DNA of 10,867 nt from Clostridiales bacterium (GTDB lineage: Bacteria; Bacillota; Clostridia; Oscillospirales; CAG-272), in NCBI GenBank assembly GCA_003523225.1, contig DPGK01000038.1, positions 1-10,867 of the forward strand, in the 5' to 3' direction. The notes under the pieces were generated by a model that worked only from the letters and a program-made list of their open reading frames with translations, had not been told where the DNA came from and did not search any database. Position numbers and translations under genes: made by a program. This document shows, one piece after another, positions 1-5,922 of the stretch. Position 1 is the stretch's first letter; every line of letters starts with the position of its first letter.

Positions 1-22
1 GGCTGGCGCTTAAGCGCCAGCC
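1..22 (-). terminator. Hairpin downstream of pfkA
   Basis: A perfect inverted repeat lies about 55 bp past the pfkA stop: GGCTGGCGC, loop TTAA, GCGCCAGCC (9-bp stem). On the plus strand the right arm continues CCGGTG, so the stem may extend into sequence left of the window. A U-tract for the minus-strand transcript would also lie outside the window and cannot be checked. The arms resemble the hairpins at 5063-5102 and 5923-5957 (GGCTGCCGC there, GGCTGGCGC here) with the matching change in the other arm. That points to a recurring terminator family in this genome. Confidence 0.6.
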
Positions 23-76
23 CGGTGGATCTATTTATTAAGTTCGCTGTCCTTCAGTGCCTTACCTTACGAACAC

Positions 77-1153
77 TCAGCGGCAAAGTCCGAGGGAGAT
101 ATCGTACAGCCTCTTTATATCTGCAGCGCGCTTGTCGCATATCGCCTTCATTTCGGCGATCTGCTCGGCGCTGAAGCCGTCAAGCTGACCGTCCTTGAGT
201 TTTTTCTTGTACATCTTGTCAGTGGTAAGCGCAAAGCGTATATCGTAGCTGACTATCTCACCGTCGATCTCGGCAACGATAACGTCGCTCTTTCCCTCAA
301 GCAGCAGATCGACCGCGAAAACTCCCATTTCGGTAGCGGTCAGACGGTCGCGCAGTGTGGGATTTCCGCCGCGGACTATATGGGCAAGTCTTGCAAACTT
401 TGTCTCAATTCCGGTCTGCTCGCCTATCTTCTTGGCAAGGACCTCGCTGTACGGCTTGCCCTCGTCGGTGAACACGCCCTCTGACACGATAACAAGCATA
501 CTTCTCTTGCCGTCAGCCTTGGCTTTATTTATCCTCTCGATAGCCGCCGCCTCATCGAACGGAATTTCGGGAATGGCAACAGCCACAGCGCCCGAGGCGA
601 TGCCGGTCTTGAGGGCTATCTCGCCGCAGTCACGCCCCATGACCTCTACCACGTTGCATCTGGCATGGGATTCGCAGGTGTCGCGCAGGCGGTCAACGCA
701 TTCGAGTACCGTGTTCATTGCGGTATCAAAGCCGACCGTGTAGTCGGTCGCGGTTATGTCGTTGTCAATAGAACCGGTAACGCCGATCGTGGGAATACCG
801 CGCACCGAAAGGTCGGTAGCACCGCGGAAGGTTCCGTCTCCGCCTATGGCGACGATAGCGTCGATATTGTGACGGCGGCAGGTCTCAATAGCCTTCTGCA
901 TACCCTCCTCGGTCTTGAACTCAGGGCAGCGGTCGGAATATATTATGGTACCGCCGGTCTGTATGATATTTGAAACTCTGCGGGCTGTAAGGTCTATCAT
1001 GTTATCGGCGATAAGACCGCTGTATCCGCCAAGAATTCCCTTTACCTCAATTCCGTTCTGAAGCGCACGGCGGGTGATCGCCCTTACCGCGGCGTTCATG
1101 CCCGGGGCGTCGCCGCCCGATGTAAGAACGCCTATCCTTTTGAATTTTGCCAT
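77..1153 (-). CDS. pfkA: ATP-dependent 6-phosphofructokinase
   Basis: Phosphorylates fructose 6-phosphate to fructose 1,6-bisphosphate, the committed step of glycolysis, in the cytoplasm; 358 aa. Visible motifs are the ATP loop TSGGDAPGMNAA (11-22), GGDGT (104-108) and GSIDND (127-132) with the likely catalytic base D130. Fructose-6-phosphate residues are R165, MGR (172-174), E225, and H258/R261 in HIVRGG. A glycine follows GGD (GGDG, not GGDD) and GSIDND keeps glycine where pyrophosphate-dependent enzymes carry lysine, so ATP is the expected donor. R24 and R28 match effector-site arginines of the E. coli enzyme, so allosteric control is plausible. The protein is about 35-40 residues longer than the usual 320, as a charged C-terminal extension after DIRFAL. 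The start is set by AGGAG seven bases upstream. A promoter lies at 1232-1260, so it can be transcribed separately from cinA. Confidence 0.96.
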   Translation of the reverse strand: MAKFKRIGVLTSGGDAPGMNAAVRAITRRALQNGIEVKGILGGYSGLIADNMIDLTARRVSNIIQTGGTIIYSDRCPEFKTEEGMQKAIETCRRHNIDAIVAIGGDGTFRGATDLSVRGIPTIGVTGSIDNDITATDYTVGFDTAMNTVLECVDRLRDTCESHARCNVVEVMGRDCGEIALKTGIASGAVAVAIPEIPFDEAAAIERINKAKADGKRSMLVIVSEGVFTDEGKPYSEVLAKKIGEQTGIETKFARLAHIVRGGNPTLRDRLTATEMGVFAVDLLLEGKSDVIVAEIDGEIVSYDIRFALTTDKMYKKKLKDGQLDGFSAEQIAEMKAICDKRAADIKRLYDISLGLCR

Positions 1154-1231
1154 TGTTATTCTCCTGTGCTGAGTACTTTGATTTGCCGCCCGGCGATCCG
1201 CCGTTTTGCGGCTGCATATTTTTATCGCTTT

Positions 1232-1260
1232 ATTTTATACTATTATTGACGAAAAATCAA
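1232..1260 (-). promoter_or_regulatory. Candidate sigma-A promoter for pfkA
   Basis: Reading the minus strand, a -35 TTGATT (plus positions 1255-1260) is followed after 17 bp by TAAAAT (1232-1237), within the AT-rich string TATAAAATA. It lies in the 173-bp gap between the cinA stop and the pfkA start and would give a leader of roughly 70 nt. No strong terminator is visible after cinA, only A/T-rich weak stems near 1290-1320, so read-through from cinA is also possible. Confidence 0.55.
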
Positions 1261-1326
1261 TAGAGCAGCGGTTAAAAAAGCTCGGAAAATACGGAAATTT
1301 GAAAAATATTTTTCCTTCCGCCCATC

Positions 1327-2577
1327 TCAGAGCGCAAGGCTCATCGCCTGCGTAGCCGCGCTGTACCTGATATAGGCACGGGAGCGCAGCGGAGACATTG
1401 AAAGCCGCTTGACCCGCTCGCCGTCCTCGGTCGATATTCCGACATAGACCGTCCCCACAGGTTCTTCGTCAGTCCCGCCGCCGGGACCCGCGTATCCGGT
1501 AGCGGAGATCCCGATATCCGCCCCCAGAGCAAGCCTTACCCCCCGCGCCATCTCTGCGGCGGTCTCGGCGGAAACGGCGGTGTGCGCCTCAAGAGTTTCC
1601 GCGCTGACTCCGAGCAGCTTCATCTTTGCGTCGTTGCAGTATGTCACACATCCGCCAAGGAACACGTCGGAGCAGCCGGGAATATCGGTCAGCCGCTTTG
1701 AAATAAGCCCCCCGGTGCAGGACTCGGCAACTGCAAGCGTTTTACCGCGGCGGCGCAGCTGCATCAGCAGCGCGTTTTCGACCGAGCCTACGTCTATTCC
1801 GTAAATATACTTCCCCACCTCTGTGGATTGTATTTCGGAGATCGCCCCGTCACACATTTTTTCCGCCTCGTCATGCGTGGCGGCGCGTGCGCTGACGCGG
1901 ACTCTTACCTCGCCCTCCTTGCAGTACGGTGCAACGGTGGGATTTTTCCACTCGCTCATCATCGGGCGCAGTATCTCCTCCACCGTCGATTCGCCCATGT
2001 TGAGAATGTGAACGTTGCGGCTGACTATCACCCCTCCGGAGCGGCGGCAGAGATAGGGAAAGACCCGCTCGCGCCATATCGTTTCCATCTCTATCGGCAC
2101 GCCCGGCAGGAGCACCGCCGTTTTTCCGGTCGCTGCGTCCTCCACCGCCATGGCGGGAGCTGTCCCCCAGTCGTTTTCAAAAATGACCGCGCCCTCGGGT
2201 ATCATAGCCTGCTTTATGTTGTTTTCGGGCATTTGTCTGCCGGTGTCGGCAAAATAACGGCGTATTTTTTCAAGCGAATGCTCATCAAGATACATCGGAA
2301 GCCCGAAATATTCCGCCACTGTCTCCTTTGTCAGATCGTCGCAGGTCGGACCGAGTCCGCCACTGAGAAATACCGCGTCGGCGTGACTGAAGGCGGCGGC
2401 AAGAGCCTCCTTGAGCCTTCCTGGATTGTCCCCCACCACAGCCTGACGGTATACGGGTATCCCCATTTCGGCAAGCCGCTGCGACATGAACGCCGCGTTG
2501 GTATTTATTATATCGCCAAGCAAAAGCTCCGTTCCCACGCAGAGTATCTCCGCGCTTTTTATCTCGCCATCAAGCAT
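1327..2577 (-). CDS. cinA: CinA: nucleotide pyrophosphatase / NMN amidohydrolase family protein
   Basis: A two-domain CinA of the usual length (416 aa). Residues about 7-175 form the MoaB/MogA-like N-terminal domain, with GTELLLGDI (15-23), SGGLGPTCDDLT (72-83), the GTAPAM stretch (139-144) and LLPGVP (156-161). In studied homologues this domain hydrolyses ADP-ribose or related nucleotides. Residues about 265-416 form the PncC-type domain, with AESCTGG (284-290) including the conserved serine S286, and GYAGPGGG (361-368). That domain converts nicotinamide mononucleotide to nicotinate mononucleotide in pyridine-nucleotide salvage. Competence association is known from streptococci; nothing here suggests competence. 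The start is supported by CGGAGG seven bases upstream. The nearest strong promoter (2856-2884) is far upstream, implying a long leader. Confidence 0.94.
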   Translation of the reverse strand: MLDGEIKSAEILCVGTELLLGDIINTNAAFMSQRLAEMGIPVYRQAVVGDNPGRLKEALAAAFSHADAVFLSGGLGPTCDDLTKETVAEYFGLPMYLDEHSLEKIRRYFADTGRQMPENNIKQAMIPEGAVIFENDWGTAPAMAVEDAATGKTAVLLPGVPIEMETIWRERVFPYLCRRSGGVIVSRNVHILNMGESTVEEILRPMMSEWKNPTVAPYCKEGEVRVRVSARAATHDEAEKMCDGAISEIQSTEVGKYIYGIDVGSVENALLMQLRRRGKTLAVAESCTGGLISKRLTDIPGCSDVFLGGCVTYCNDAKMKLLGVSAETLEAHTAVSAETAAEMARGVRLALGADIGISATGYAGPGGGTDEEPVGTVYVGISTEDGERVKRLSMSPLRSRAYIRYSAATQAMSLAL

Positions 2578-2855
2578 ATATTGCCTCCGTTCGGACAGTC
2601 ATTATCCGGCAGGATCCGACCGTCATAAAATCAACATCAAATTTACTGTTTTTATCCCGATGCAGCAACAGATCAGACGATAGTGAAAACAGCACTTCAC
2701 GACTGTCGTATACACCGCCTCGTGACCTGAAAAGACGGATATATTCATCTAAAATATTGCATTTATGTTATAATATTCAGATAATTTCATCTAACAACAG
2801 TCGAATTCCGCCTCTGTCGCAATTCCGCACGCATCGTCATTTTTCTACATTAAAT
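2578..2855. other. Long intergenic region / possible cinA leader
   Basis: About 280 bp without a convincing gene. It is downstream of the minus-strand promoter at 2856-2884 and would be the cinA 5' leader if that promoter serves cinA. It contains 15-bp near-direct repeats (2738-2752, 2780-2794), 8-bp direct repeats AATTCCGC (2804-2811, 2821-2828), a short palindrome ACGACTGTCGT (2699-2709), and a plus-strand extended -10, TGTTATAAT (2766-2774). Minus-strand mini-ORFs of 17, 13 and 41 codons exist but lack ribosome binding sites. I do not recognise a known riboswitch. A weaker minus-strand promoter closer to cinA is possible (TTGCTG, 17 bp, TAAATT, about 2645-2673). Confidence 0.4.
2738..2794. 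repeat. Pair of 15-bp near-direct repeats around an extended -10
   Basis: GATATATTCATCTAA (2738-2752) and GATAATTTCATCTAA (2780-2794) match at 13 of 15 positions, with an identical 9-bp core TTCATCTAA. Starts are 42 bp apart, close to four helical turns. A plus-strand extended -10 (TGTTATAAT, 2766-2774) lies between them with no good -35. The layout could be an operator pair, but the region is AT-rich and chance cannot be excluded. Confidence 0.4.
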
Positions 2856-2884
2856 ATTATACCACCGCTCCCTGACTTTGTAAA
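2856..2884 (-). promoter_or_regulatory. Strong sigma-A promoter firing towards cinA
   Basis: On the minus strand TTTACA (plus 2879-2884) is followed after exactly 17 bp by TATAAT (2856-2861), preceded by TG to give the extended -10 TGGTATAAT. This is among the best promoter matches in the window. Transcription would start near 2849, about 270 nt before the cinA ATG. It is back-to-back with the plus-strand promoter at 2906-2934; the two -35 boxes are 21 bp apart. Confidence 0.7.
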
Positions 2885-2905
2885 TACTCAGAAAAGCGAT
2901 ATTTG

Positions 2906-2934
2906 TTGACTTTTCACCCCTTGTGTGATAATAT
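2906..2934 (+). promoter_or_regulatory. Sigma-A promoter for the radical SAM gene
   Basis: TTGACT (2906-2911), 17-bp spacer, TAATAT (2929-2934). Predicted transcription start is near 2941, about 25 nt before ATG 2966. It overlaps a possible upstream TTG start (2903), which therefore cannot be on this transcript; this fixes the start at 2966. Confidence 0.65.
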
Positions 2935-2965
2935 TAATGTACTTTTAATACTGACGGAGGGGTTC

Positions 2966-3883
2966 ATGGCAGTCTGTACAATATGCCCGCGGAGATGCGG
3001 AATTGACCGCAGCACGGCACGCGGCTTCTGCGGCGCAGGAGAAAAAATACGCGCCGATAAGGTCATGCGTCACGGCTTTGAAGAACCGTGTATCTCGGGA
3101 AAAAACGGTGCGGGAGCAATATTTTTCACCGGGTGCAATCTGCGCTGCGTGTTCTGCCAGAACTACCCTATAAGCCGTCCGTCCCACGGCTGCGAGCCGG
3201 GTTCGGAGCTGACTCCAGAGGAGCTTGCGCAGATAATGCTGAATATTGAAGCGGCGGGGCTTTCCTCCGTTGACCTTGTTACCCCGACCCACTTTACCAC
3301 GCAGATAGCGCAGGCAATAAGCCTTGCCAAGGAGCGCGGGCTTACGCTCCCGGTCGTATGGAACAGCGGCGGCTATGAATCTGTCGGAACGCTCGCACAG
3401 CTTCGTGGACTTGTGGACGTGTATATGCCCGACTTCAAATATTTTTCCTCGGAAATATCGCAAAAATACTCCGGTGCGGCGGATTACGGCGACCGCGCAG
3501 CCGAATGTATTGAATATATGTACAGTATTCTCGGCGGCGCACGTTTCCGGGACGGTGTGATGCGCTGCGGGGTGCTGGTACGGCATCTGGTGCTTCCCGG
3601 CTGCCGCCATGACTCAATTGCAGTGCTTGACCGGCTTGCCGGAATTGTGCCGCCCGCCTCGATTCGGCTGAGTCTTATGAGCCAGTATTCGCCCGAATTT
3701 TACAGCGGCGAAGAAAAAAATCTGCGCCGTCGCATAACCTCGTTTGAATATGACTCGGTGCTGCGGGAAGCGGAGCGGCTGGGCTTTGAGGGTTATATGC
3801 AGGAGAGAAGCTCCTCGGGCGTACGCTATACGCCGCAGTTCTCGCCGGAGCTTACAGTGGAGCTTGACGGAGGCAAATACTGA
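2966..3883 (+). CDS. PflX-type radical SAM protein (COG1313 family)
   Basis: A 305-aa cytoplasmic iron-sulfur protein of the radical SAM superfamily, related to pyruvate formate-lyase activating enzymes. TGCNLRCVFCQN (56-67) carries the CxxxCxxC cluster motif (C57, C61, C64) that binds the 4Fe-4S cluster cleaving S-adenosylmethionine. An N-terminal cysteine set (C4, C7, C11, C22: CTICPRRCG...GFCG) is typical of this subfamily and may bind a second metal or cluster. Further family-like stretches are LVTPTHF, VWNSGGYE, YMPDFKY, VRHLVLPG and LMSQYSP. The substrate is unknown; no glycyl-radical enzyme gene is adjacent, so activase function is not supported here. The start at 2966 follows GGAGGGG (2956-2962) and sits 25 nt after the predicted transcription start. 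The upstream TTG at 2903 falls inside the promoter and is rejected. It stands alone, with a separate promoter for perR downstream. Confidence 0.9.
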   Translation: MAVCTICPRRCGIDRSTARGFCGAGEKIRADKVMRHGFEEPCISGKNGAGAIFFTGCNLRCVFCQNYPISRPSHGCEPGSELTPEELAQIMLNIEAAGLSSVDLVTPTHFTTQIAQAISLAKERGLTLPVVWNSGGYESVGTLAQLRGLVDVYMPDFKYFSSEISQKYSGAADYGDRAAECIEYMYSILGGARFRDGVMRCGVLVRHLVLPGCRHDSIAVLDRLAGIVPPASIRLSLMSQYSPEFYSGEEKNLRRRITSFEYDSVLREAERLGFEGYMQERSSSGVRYTPQFSPELTVELDGGKY

Positions 3884-3910
3884 ACCCGCGCGGAATACTT
3901 TGCTTTTTTC

Positions 3911-3938
3911 GTCACATTTTTAATTCATTTTTAATTCA
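3911..3938. promoter_or_regulatory. 11-bp-period direct repeats upstream of perR
   Basis: TTTTTAATTCA occurs twice in perfect tandem (3917-3927, 3928-3938), preceded in the same 11-bp phase by GTCACA. This gives three hexamers (GTCACA, AATTCA, AATTCA) starting at 3911, 3922 and 3933 with TTTTT between. Direct repeats of one helical turn are the site geometry of OmpR/PhoB-class response regulators, including Pho boxes, though the hexamer does not match a Pho consensus well. It lies about 57-84 bp before the predicted perR transcription start. Confidence 0.4.
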
Positions 3939-3979
3939 CATTGAAGTTACCCGCCGTTCACCCCAAGCTGTTTCGGGTA

Positions 3980-3988
3980 TGATATAAT
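3980..3988 (+). promoter_or_regulatory. Extended -10 promoter of perR-rbr
   Basis: TGATATAAT (TGnTATAAT) with no good -35 at 16-18 bp, as is common for extended -10 promoters. Transcription would start near 3995 and give a leader of about 40 nt to the perR ATG. The 13-mer TATGATATAATAA around it recurs exactly at the cca promoter (6910-6922). Confidence 0.65.
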
Positions 3989-4014
3989 AATTGTGAAATC
4001 AGTAATGATTATTA
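3982..4014. promoter_or_regulatory. Two candidate PerR boxes (autoregulation)
   Basis: Compared with the Bacillus PerR box TTATAATnATTATAA, ATATAATAATTGTGA (3982-3996) matches 11 of 14 fixed positions and overlaps the -10. CAGTAATGATTATTA (4000-4014) matches 10 of 14 and lies just past the start site. Outer sequences ATAATAAT (3984-3991) and ATTATTAT (4008-4015) also form an inverted repeat across the start site. PerR bound here would block its own operon. AT-richness makes partial matches easier, so the level of support is moderate. Confidence 0.5.
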
Positions 4015-4033
4015 TTCTTAAAAGGAGAAGAAC

Positions 4034-4477
4034 ATGACGCGCCAGAAAACGCTGATAATTGATATTCTACGCGCGTCGCGCTCGCATCCCACAGCCGCCG
4101 AGATATACGACGCCGCAAGACAGCGGCTCCCCAGCATCTCACTTGGCACCGTTTACCGAAACCTTGCTTCTCTTTGCTCTGAGGGGGAGGTCGTGCGCCT
4201 TGCGTCTCACGACGGTCCGGACAGATACGACTTCATGTATGACGACCACTGGCATGCCACCTGCTCGGTCTGCGGAAGGATAGTGGACATCCCCACAGAC
4301 GCCGGGTTGCTTTCAAGCTTTGCAGGTCGCTGCGGCGACGGAATGACGCCGCGCGGGATCGAAGTCAGCTGCATATGCGACGCCTGCCGCGAAGCCGCAA
4401 TGTCGGGAAACAGCGCGCAAAAAAGAAAATCTCTGCCGCCGGTGAGCAGCTCGCAAGCGGCATCGGATAATAAATAA
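4034..4477 (+). CDS. perR: Peroxide-sensing Fur-family repressor PerR
   Basis: A 147-aa DNA-binding metalloregulator whose family senses peroxide by metal-catalysed histidine oxidation and represses oxidative-stress genes. The five regulatory metal ligands of Bacillus PerR are all present at a constant offset: H18, D66, H72, H74 and D85. The last is aspartate (GRIVD), the residue that separates PerR from Fur, which has glutamate. The structural zinc site is C77/C80 plus C115/C118. The winged helix spans about 20-60 ([11 protein letters not shown]). Two oddities: the N-terminus starts about 19 residues later than in Bacillus, dropping the first helix, and a Ser/Lys-rich tail of about 29 residues follows the last cysteine. 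The start is supported by AAGGAG eight bases upstream. rbr follows 26 bp later, so the two form an operon. Confidence 0.9.
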   Translation: MTRQKTLIIDILRASRSHPTAAEIYDAARQRLPSISLGTVYRNLASLCSEGEVVRLASHDGPDRYDFMYDDHWHATCSVCGRIVDIPTDAGLLSSFAGRCGDGMTPRGIEVSCICDACREAAMSGNSAQKRKSLPPVSSSQAASDNK

Positions 4478-4503
4478 TATTATTTTTACGGAGGATAATT
4501 ACC

Positions 4504-5043
4504 ATGGAACTCAAGGGTTCAAAGACCGAAGCCAATCTTCGCACCGCATTTGCCGGCGAATCGCAGGCAAGAAACAAGTACACCTACTATGCATCCAAAG
4601 CCAAAAAGGAAGGTTATGTTCAGATAGCAAAGCTGTTTGAAGAAACCGCCGCCAACGAAAAAGAGCACGCCAAGATCTGGTTCAAGCTCCTTAACGGCGG
4701 AGACGTTCCCGGAACTGCGGACAACCTGCTTGACGCCGCCAGCGGCGAGAACTACGAGTGGACAGAAATGTACGCCGAGTTTGCCAAGACCGCCAAGGAA
4801 GAGGGCTTTGACCGCATTGCATACCTCTTTGAGGCTGTCGGCAAGATCGAAAAGCACCACGAGGAAAGATACCGCAAGCTGCTTGAAAACGTCAAGGACG
4901 GTCTGGTATTCTCCCGCGACGGCGAATGCATCTGGCAGTGCTCCAACTGCGGTCACGTTCACATCGGCAAGAAAGCTCCCGCCATGTGCCCTGTCTGCGC
5001 TCACCCGCAGGCTTACTTCGAGCTGAAAGCCGAAAACTATTGA
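4504..5043 (+). CDS. rbr: Rubrerythrin
   Basis: A non-haem di-iron peroxidase that reduces hydrogen peroxide to water in anaerobes; cytoplasmic, 179 aa, normal length. The N-terminal ferritin-like four-helix bundle (1-140) has the ligand pattern E19, E52/H55 (ENxxH-type EKEH), E82/E85 (GENYE) and E116/H119, which correspond to the diiron ligands of Desulfovibrio rubrerythrin. The C-terminal rubredoxin-like domain (141-179) has C146/C149 and C162/C165 for a mononuclear iron that passes electrons to the di-iron centre. GGAGG at 4490-4494 precedes the ATG. No promoter is visible between perR and this gene, so PerR very likely controls it from the shared upstream site. A GC-rich hairpin ends the unit at 5063-5102. 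Confidence 0.97.
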   Translation: MELKGSKTEANLRTAFAGESQARNKYTYYASKAKKEGYVQIAKLFEETAANEKEHAKIWFKLLNGGDVPGTADNLLDAASGENYEWTEMYAEFAKTAKEEGFDRIAYLFEAVGKIEKHHEERYRKLLENVKDGLVFSRDGECIWQCSNCGHVHIGKKAPAMCPVCAHPQAYFELKAENY

Positions 5044-5062
5044 TCAATATCCCAATATAAAA

Positions 5063-5102
5063 CTCACCGGGCTGCCGCGCATACGTGCGGCAGCCCGGTG
5101 AG
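5063..5102 (+). terminator. 16-bp-stem hairpin after rbr (copy 1 of a 35-bp repeat)
   Basis: CTCACCGGGCTGCCGC (5063-5078) pairs perfectly with GCGGCAGCCCGGTGAG (5087-5102) around GCATACGT, 20 bp after the rbr stop. No U-tract follows on the plus strand, so it is either a weakly dependent terminator or a structural end-of-message element. The 35 bases 5065-5099 recur identically at 5923-5957, on the far side of the DUF559 island. Because the element is palindromic, the two copies are both direct and inverted repeats of each other. Confidence 0.6.
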
Positions 5103-5143
5103 AGCATAAACAGGTTTATCAACGTGGCAAAATGACAAAATGC

Positions 5144-5179
5144 TGCACTGCTCAGCCGTGACGGAGGGATCATAATGCA
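5144..5179 (+). repeat. Partial repeat copy L, supplying the DUF559 ribosome binding site
   Basis: These 36 bases match 5829-5864 at 30 positions, including an unbroken 18-mer CAGCCGTGACGGAGGGAT (5153-5170 and 5838-5855). The terminal GGAGGG (5163-5168) lies at ribosome-binding distance from the DUF559 ATG at 5175, so the repeat end doubles as the translation signal. The first hairpin of the full repeat is absent and the second is no longer self-complementary, so this copy is decayed or truncated. Confidence 0.7.
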
Positions 5180-5543
5180 AAGGAAACATAACAAAGACAT
5201 CGTTCCGACTGCAAAAATGCTGCGCAAAAACATGACCCAAGAAGAAAAGCACCTTTGGTATGATTTTTTGCGCACTTATCCCATTCGTTTTTCACGTCAA
5301 AAGGTGCTCGGAAAATATATTGCGGACTTTTATTCTGCCGAAGCAAAGCTTGTTATTGAGCTTGACGGTTCAGGGCACTATACAGAAGAAGGAAAGCAAT
5401 ATGACGAAGAACGAACGGCGTTTCTTGAAGAATACGGATTGACGGTCATAAGGATACCCAATACTGAAATTCACAATAATTTTCGTGGAGTATGTGAATA
5501 TATCGACAGCATAGTCAAACGATCCCTCAGTCAGCTGCGCTGA
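5175..5543 (+). CDS. DUF559 / Vsr-like endonuclease-fold protein
   Basis: A 122-aa protein of the DUF559 family, which belongs to the PD-(D/E)XK / very-short-patch-repair endonuclease fold; no reaction is proved for this group. The core runs RQKVLGKYIADFY (41-53), then KLVIELDG (58-65) and H68. Candidate metal-binding residues are D51, E62 and D64, with E24 in TQEEKHLW possibly also in the site. There is no methylase or restriction partner nearby. The first 120 bp are about 41% GC against about 58% in the rbr coding sequence, suggesting transfer. Both gene ends lie in repeats: copy L supplies GGAGGG, and copy A encodes the last residues SLSQLR and the stop. No promoter is obvious. It could be mobile-element cargo, a repair nuclease or a small mobility enzyme. 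Confidence 0.8.
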   Translation: MQRKHNKDIVPTAKMLRKNMTQEEKHLWYDFLRTYPIRFSRQKVLGKYIADFYSAEAKLVIELDGSGHYTEEGKQYDEERTAFLEEYGLTVIRIPNTEIHNNFRGVCEYIDSIVKRSLSQLR

Positions 5544-5567
5544 CAGCTCCCTTTACACAAGGGAGCC
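5522..5567 (-). repeat. Double-hairpin repeat copy A
   Basis: Plus-strand order: ATCCCTCA, hairpin GTCAGC-TGC-GCTGAC (5530-5544), then hairpin GCTCCCTT-TACAC-AAGGGAGC (5546-5566). Its reverse complement aligns with copy B (5806-5855), sharing the 19-mer CTCCCTTGTGTAAAGGGAG and the GAGGGAT end. The two copies thus face each other 238 bp apart. The first 22 bases overlap the 3' end and stop codon of the DUF559 gene. Confidence 0.85.
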
Positions 5568-5805
5568 TTGGTTTGCGGTAAGCCGTAAGTTAAAGCAATG
5601 TATCATTAACGCACTCATAGTCGACAGTGTTTTCAGGTGTAATGAGGCTATTGAAAAAATCACTGCGGATGTGAGGAAAGTGTCAGTGTAACCGTCCTCA
5701 CTCGCTGATAGAGCTGTCCTATCGGAAAACATATCGGCACTGTCTGAACAAACAAAAGACTATTGATTTTCGTCCAAAAGAGGCGATTTTGTTCGGATTA
5801 AATAA
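5568..5805. other. Low-GC spacer between inverted repeat copies A and B
   Basis: 238 bp with no supported gene; the stretch 5581-5640 is about 40% GC. One plus-strand frame is open from 5515 to a TAA near 5691 but has no start codon and begins inside copy A, so it is at most a gene remnant. Two modest stems are visible: GTGAGGA/TCCTCAC (near 5671-5700) and CTGATAG/CTATCGG (near 5705-5725). I see no promoter or recognisable family. Confidence 0.5.
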
Positions 5806-5855
5806 GCCTCCCTTGTGTAAAGGGAGGTGGCACGGCGCAGCCGTGACGGAGGGAT
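5806..5855 (+). repeat. Double-hairpin repeat copy B
   Basis: Hairpin 1 is CCTCCCTT-GTGTA-AAGGGAGG (5807-5827) and hairpin 2 is CACGGC-GCA-GCCGTG (5831-5845), followed by ACGGAGGGAT. It is in the same orientation as copy L and inverted relative to copy A. Compared with A, the outer pair of hairpin 1 is swapped (C-G for G-C) and three of six pairs of hairpin 2 differ, all with complementary changes and the same loop. A GTG sits at the position equivalent to the DUF559 ATG (5860), but the frame after it is unrelated. Confidence 0.85.
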
Positions 5856-5922
5856 TGTAGTGCAGATAAAGTGTATTGACAGCGCAGAAAATATTCCCCC
5901 CAAGTTGTATTTTACCGACATA

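Noticed and set aside
2625..2842. Mini-ORFs of 17, 13 and 41 codons in the putative cinA leader
   Set aside because: None has a ribosome binding site or recognisable sequence.
2903..2965. TTG-initiated N-terminal extension of the radical SAM protein
   Set aside because: It overlaps the predicted promoter. ATG 2966 has a strong GGAGGGG site and begins the family-typical Cys-rich N-terminus.
5064..5252. 62-codon minus-strand open frame
   Set aside because: It lies antisense to the DUF559 start, repeat L and the rbr hairpin, with no supporting signal.
5515..5691. Open plus-strand frame after the DUF559 gene
   Set aside because: It has no start codon and begins within repeat A; at best a remnant.
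5876..5881. TTGACA as a -35 box
   Set aside because: No -10-like hexamer occurs at 16-18 bp.
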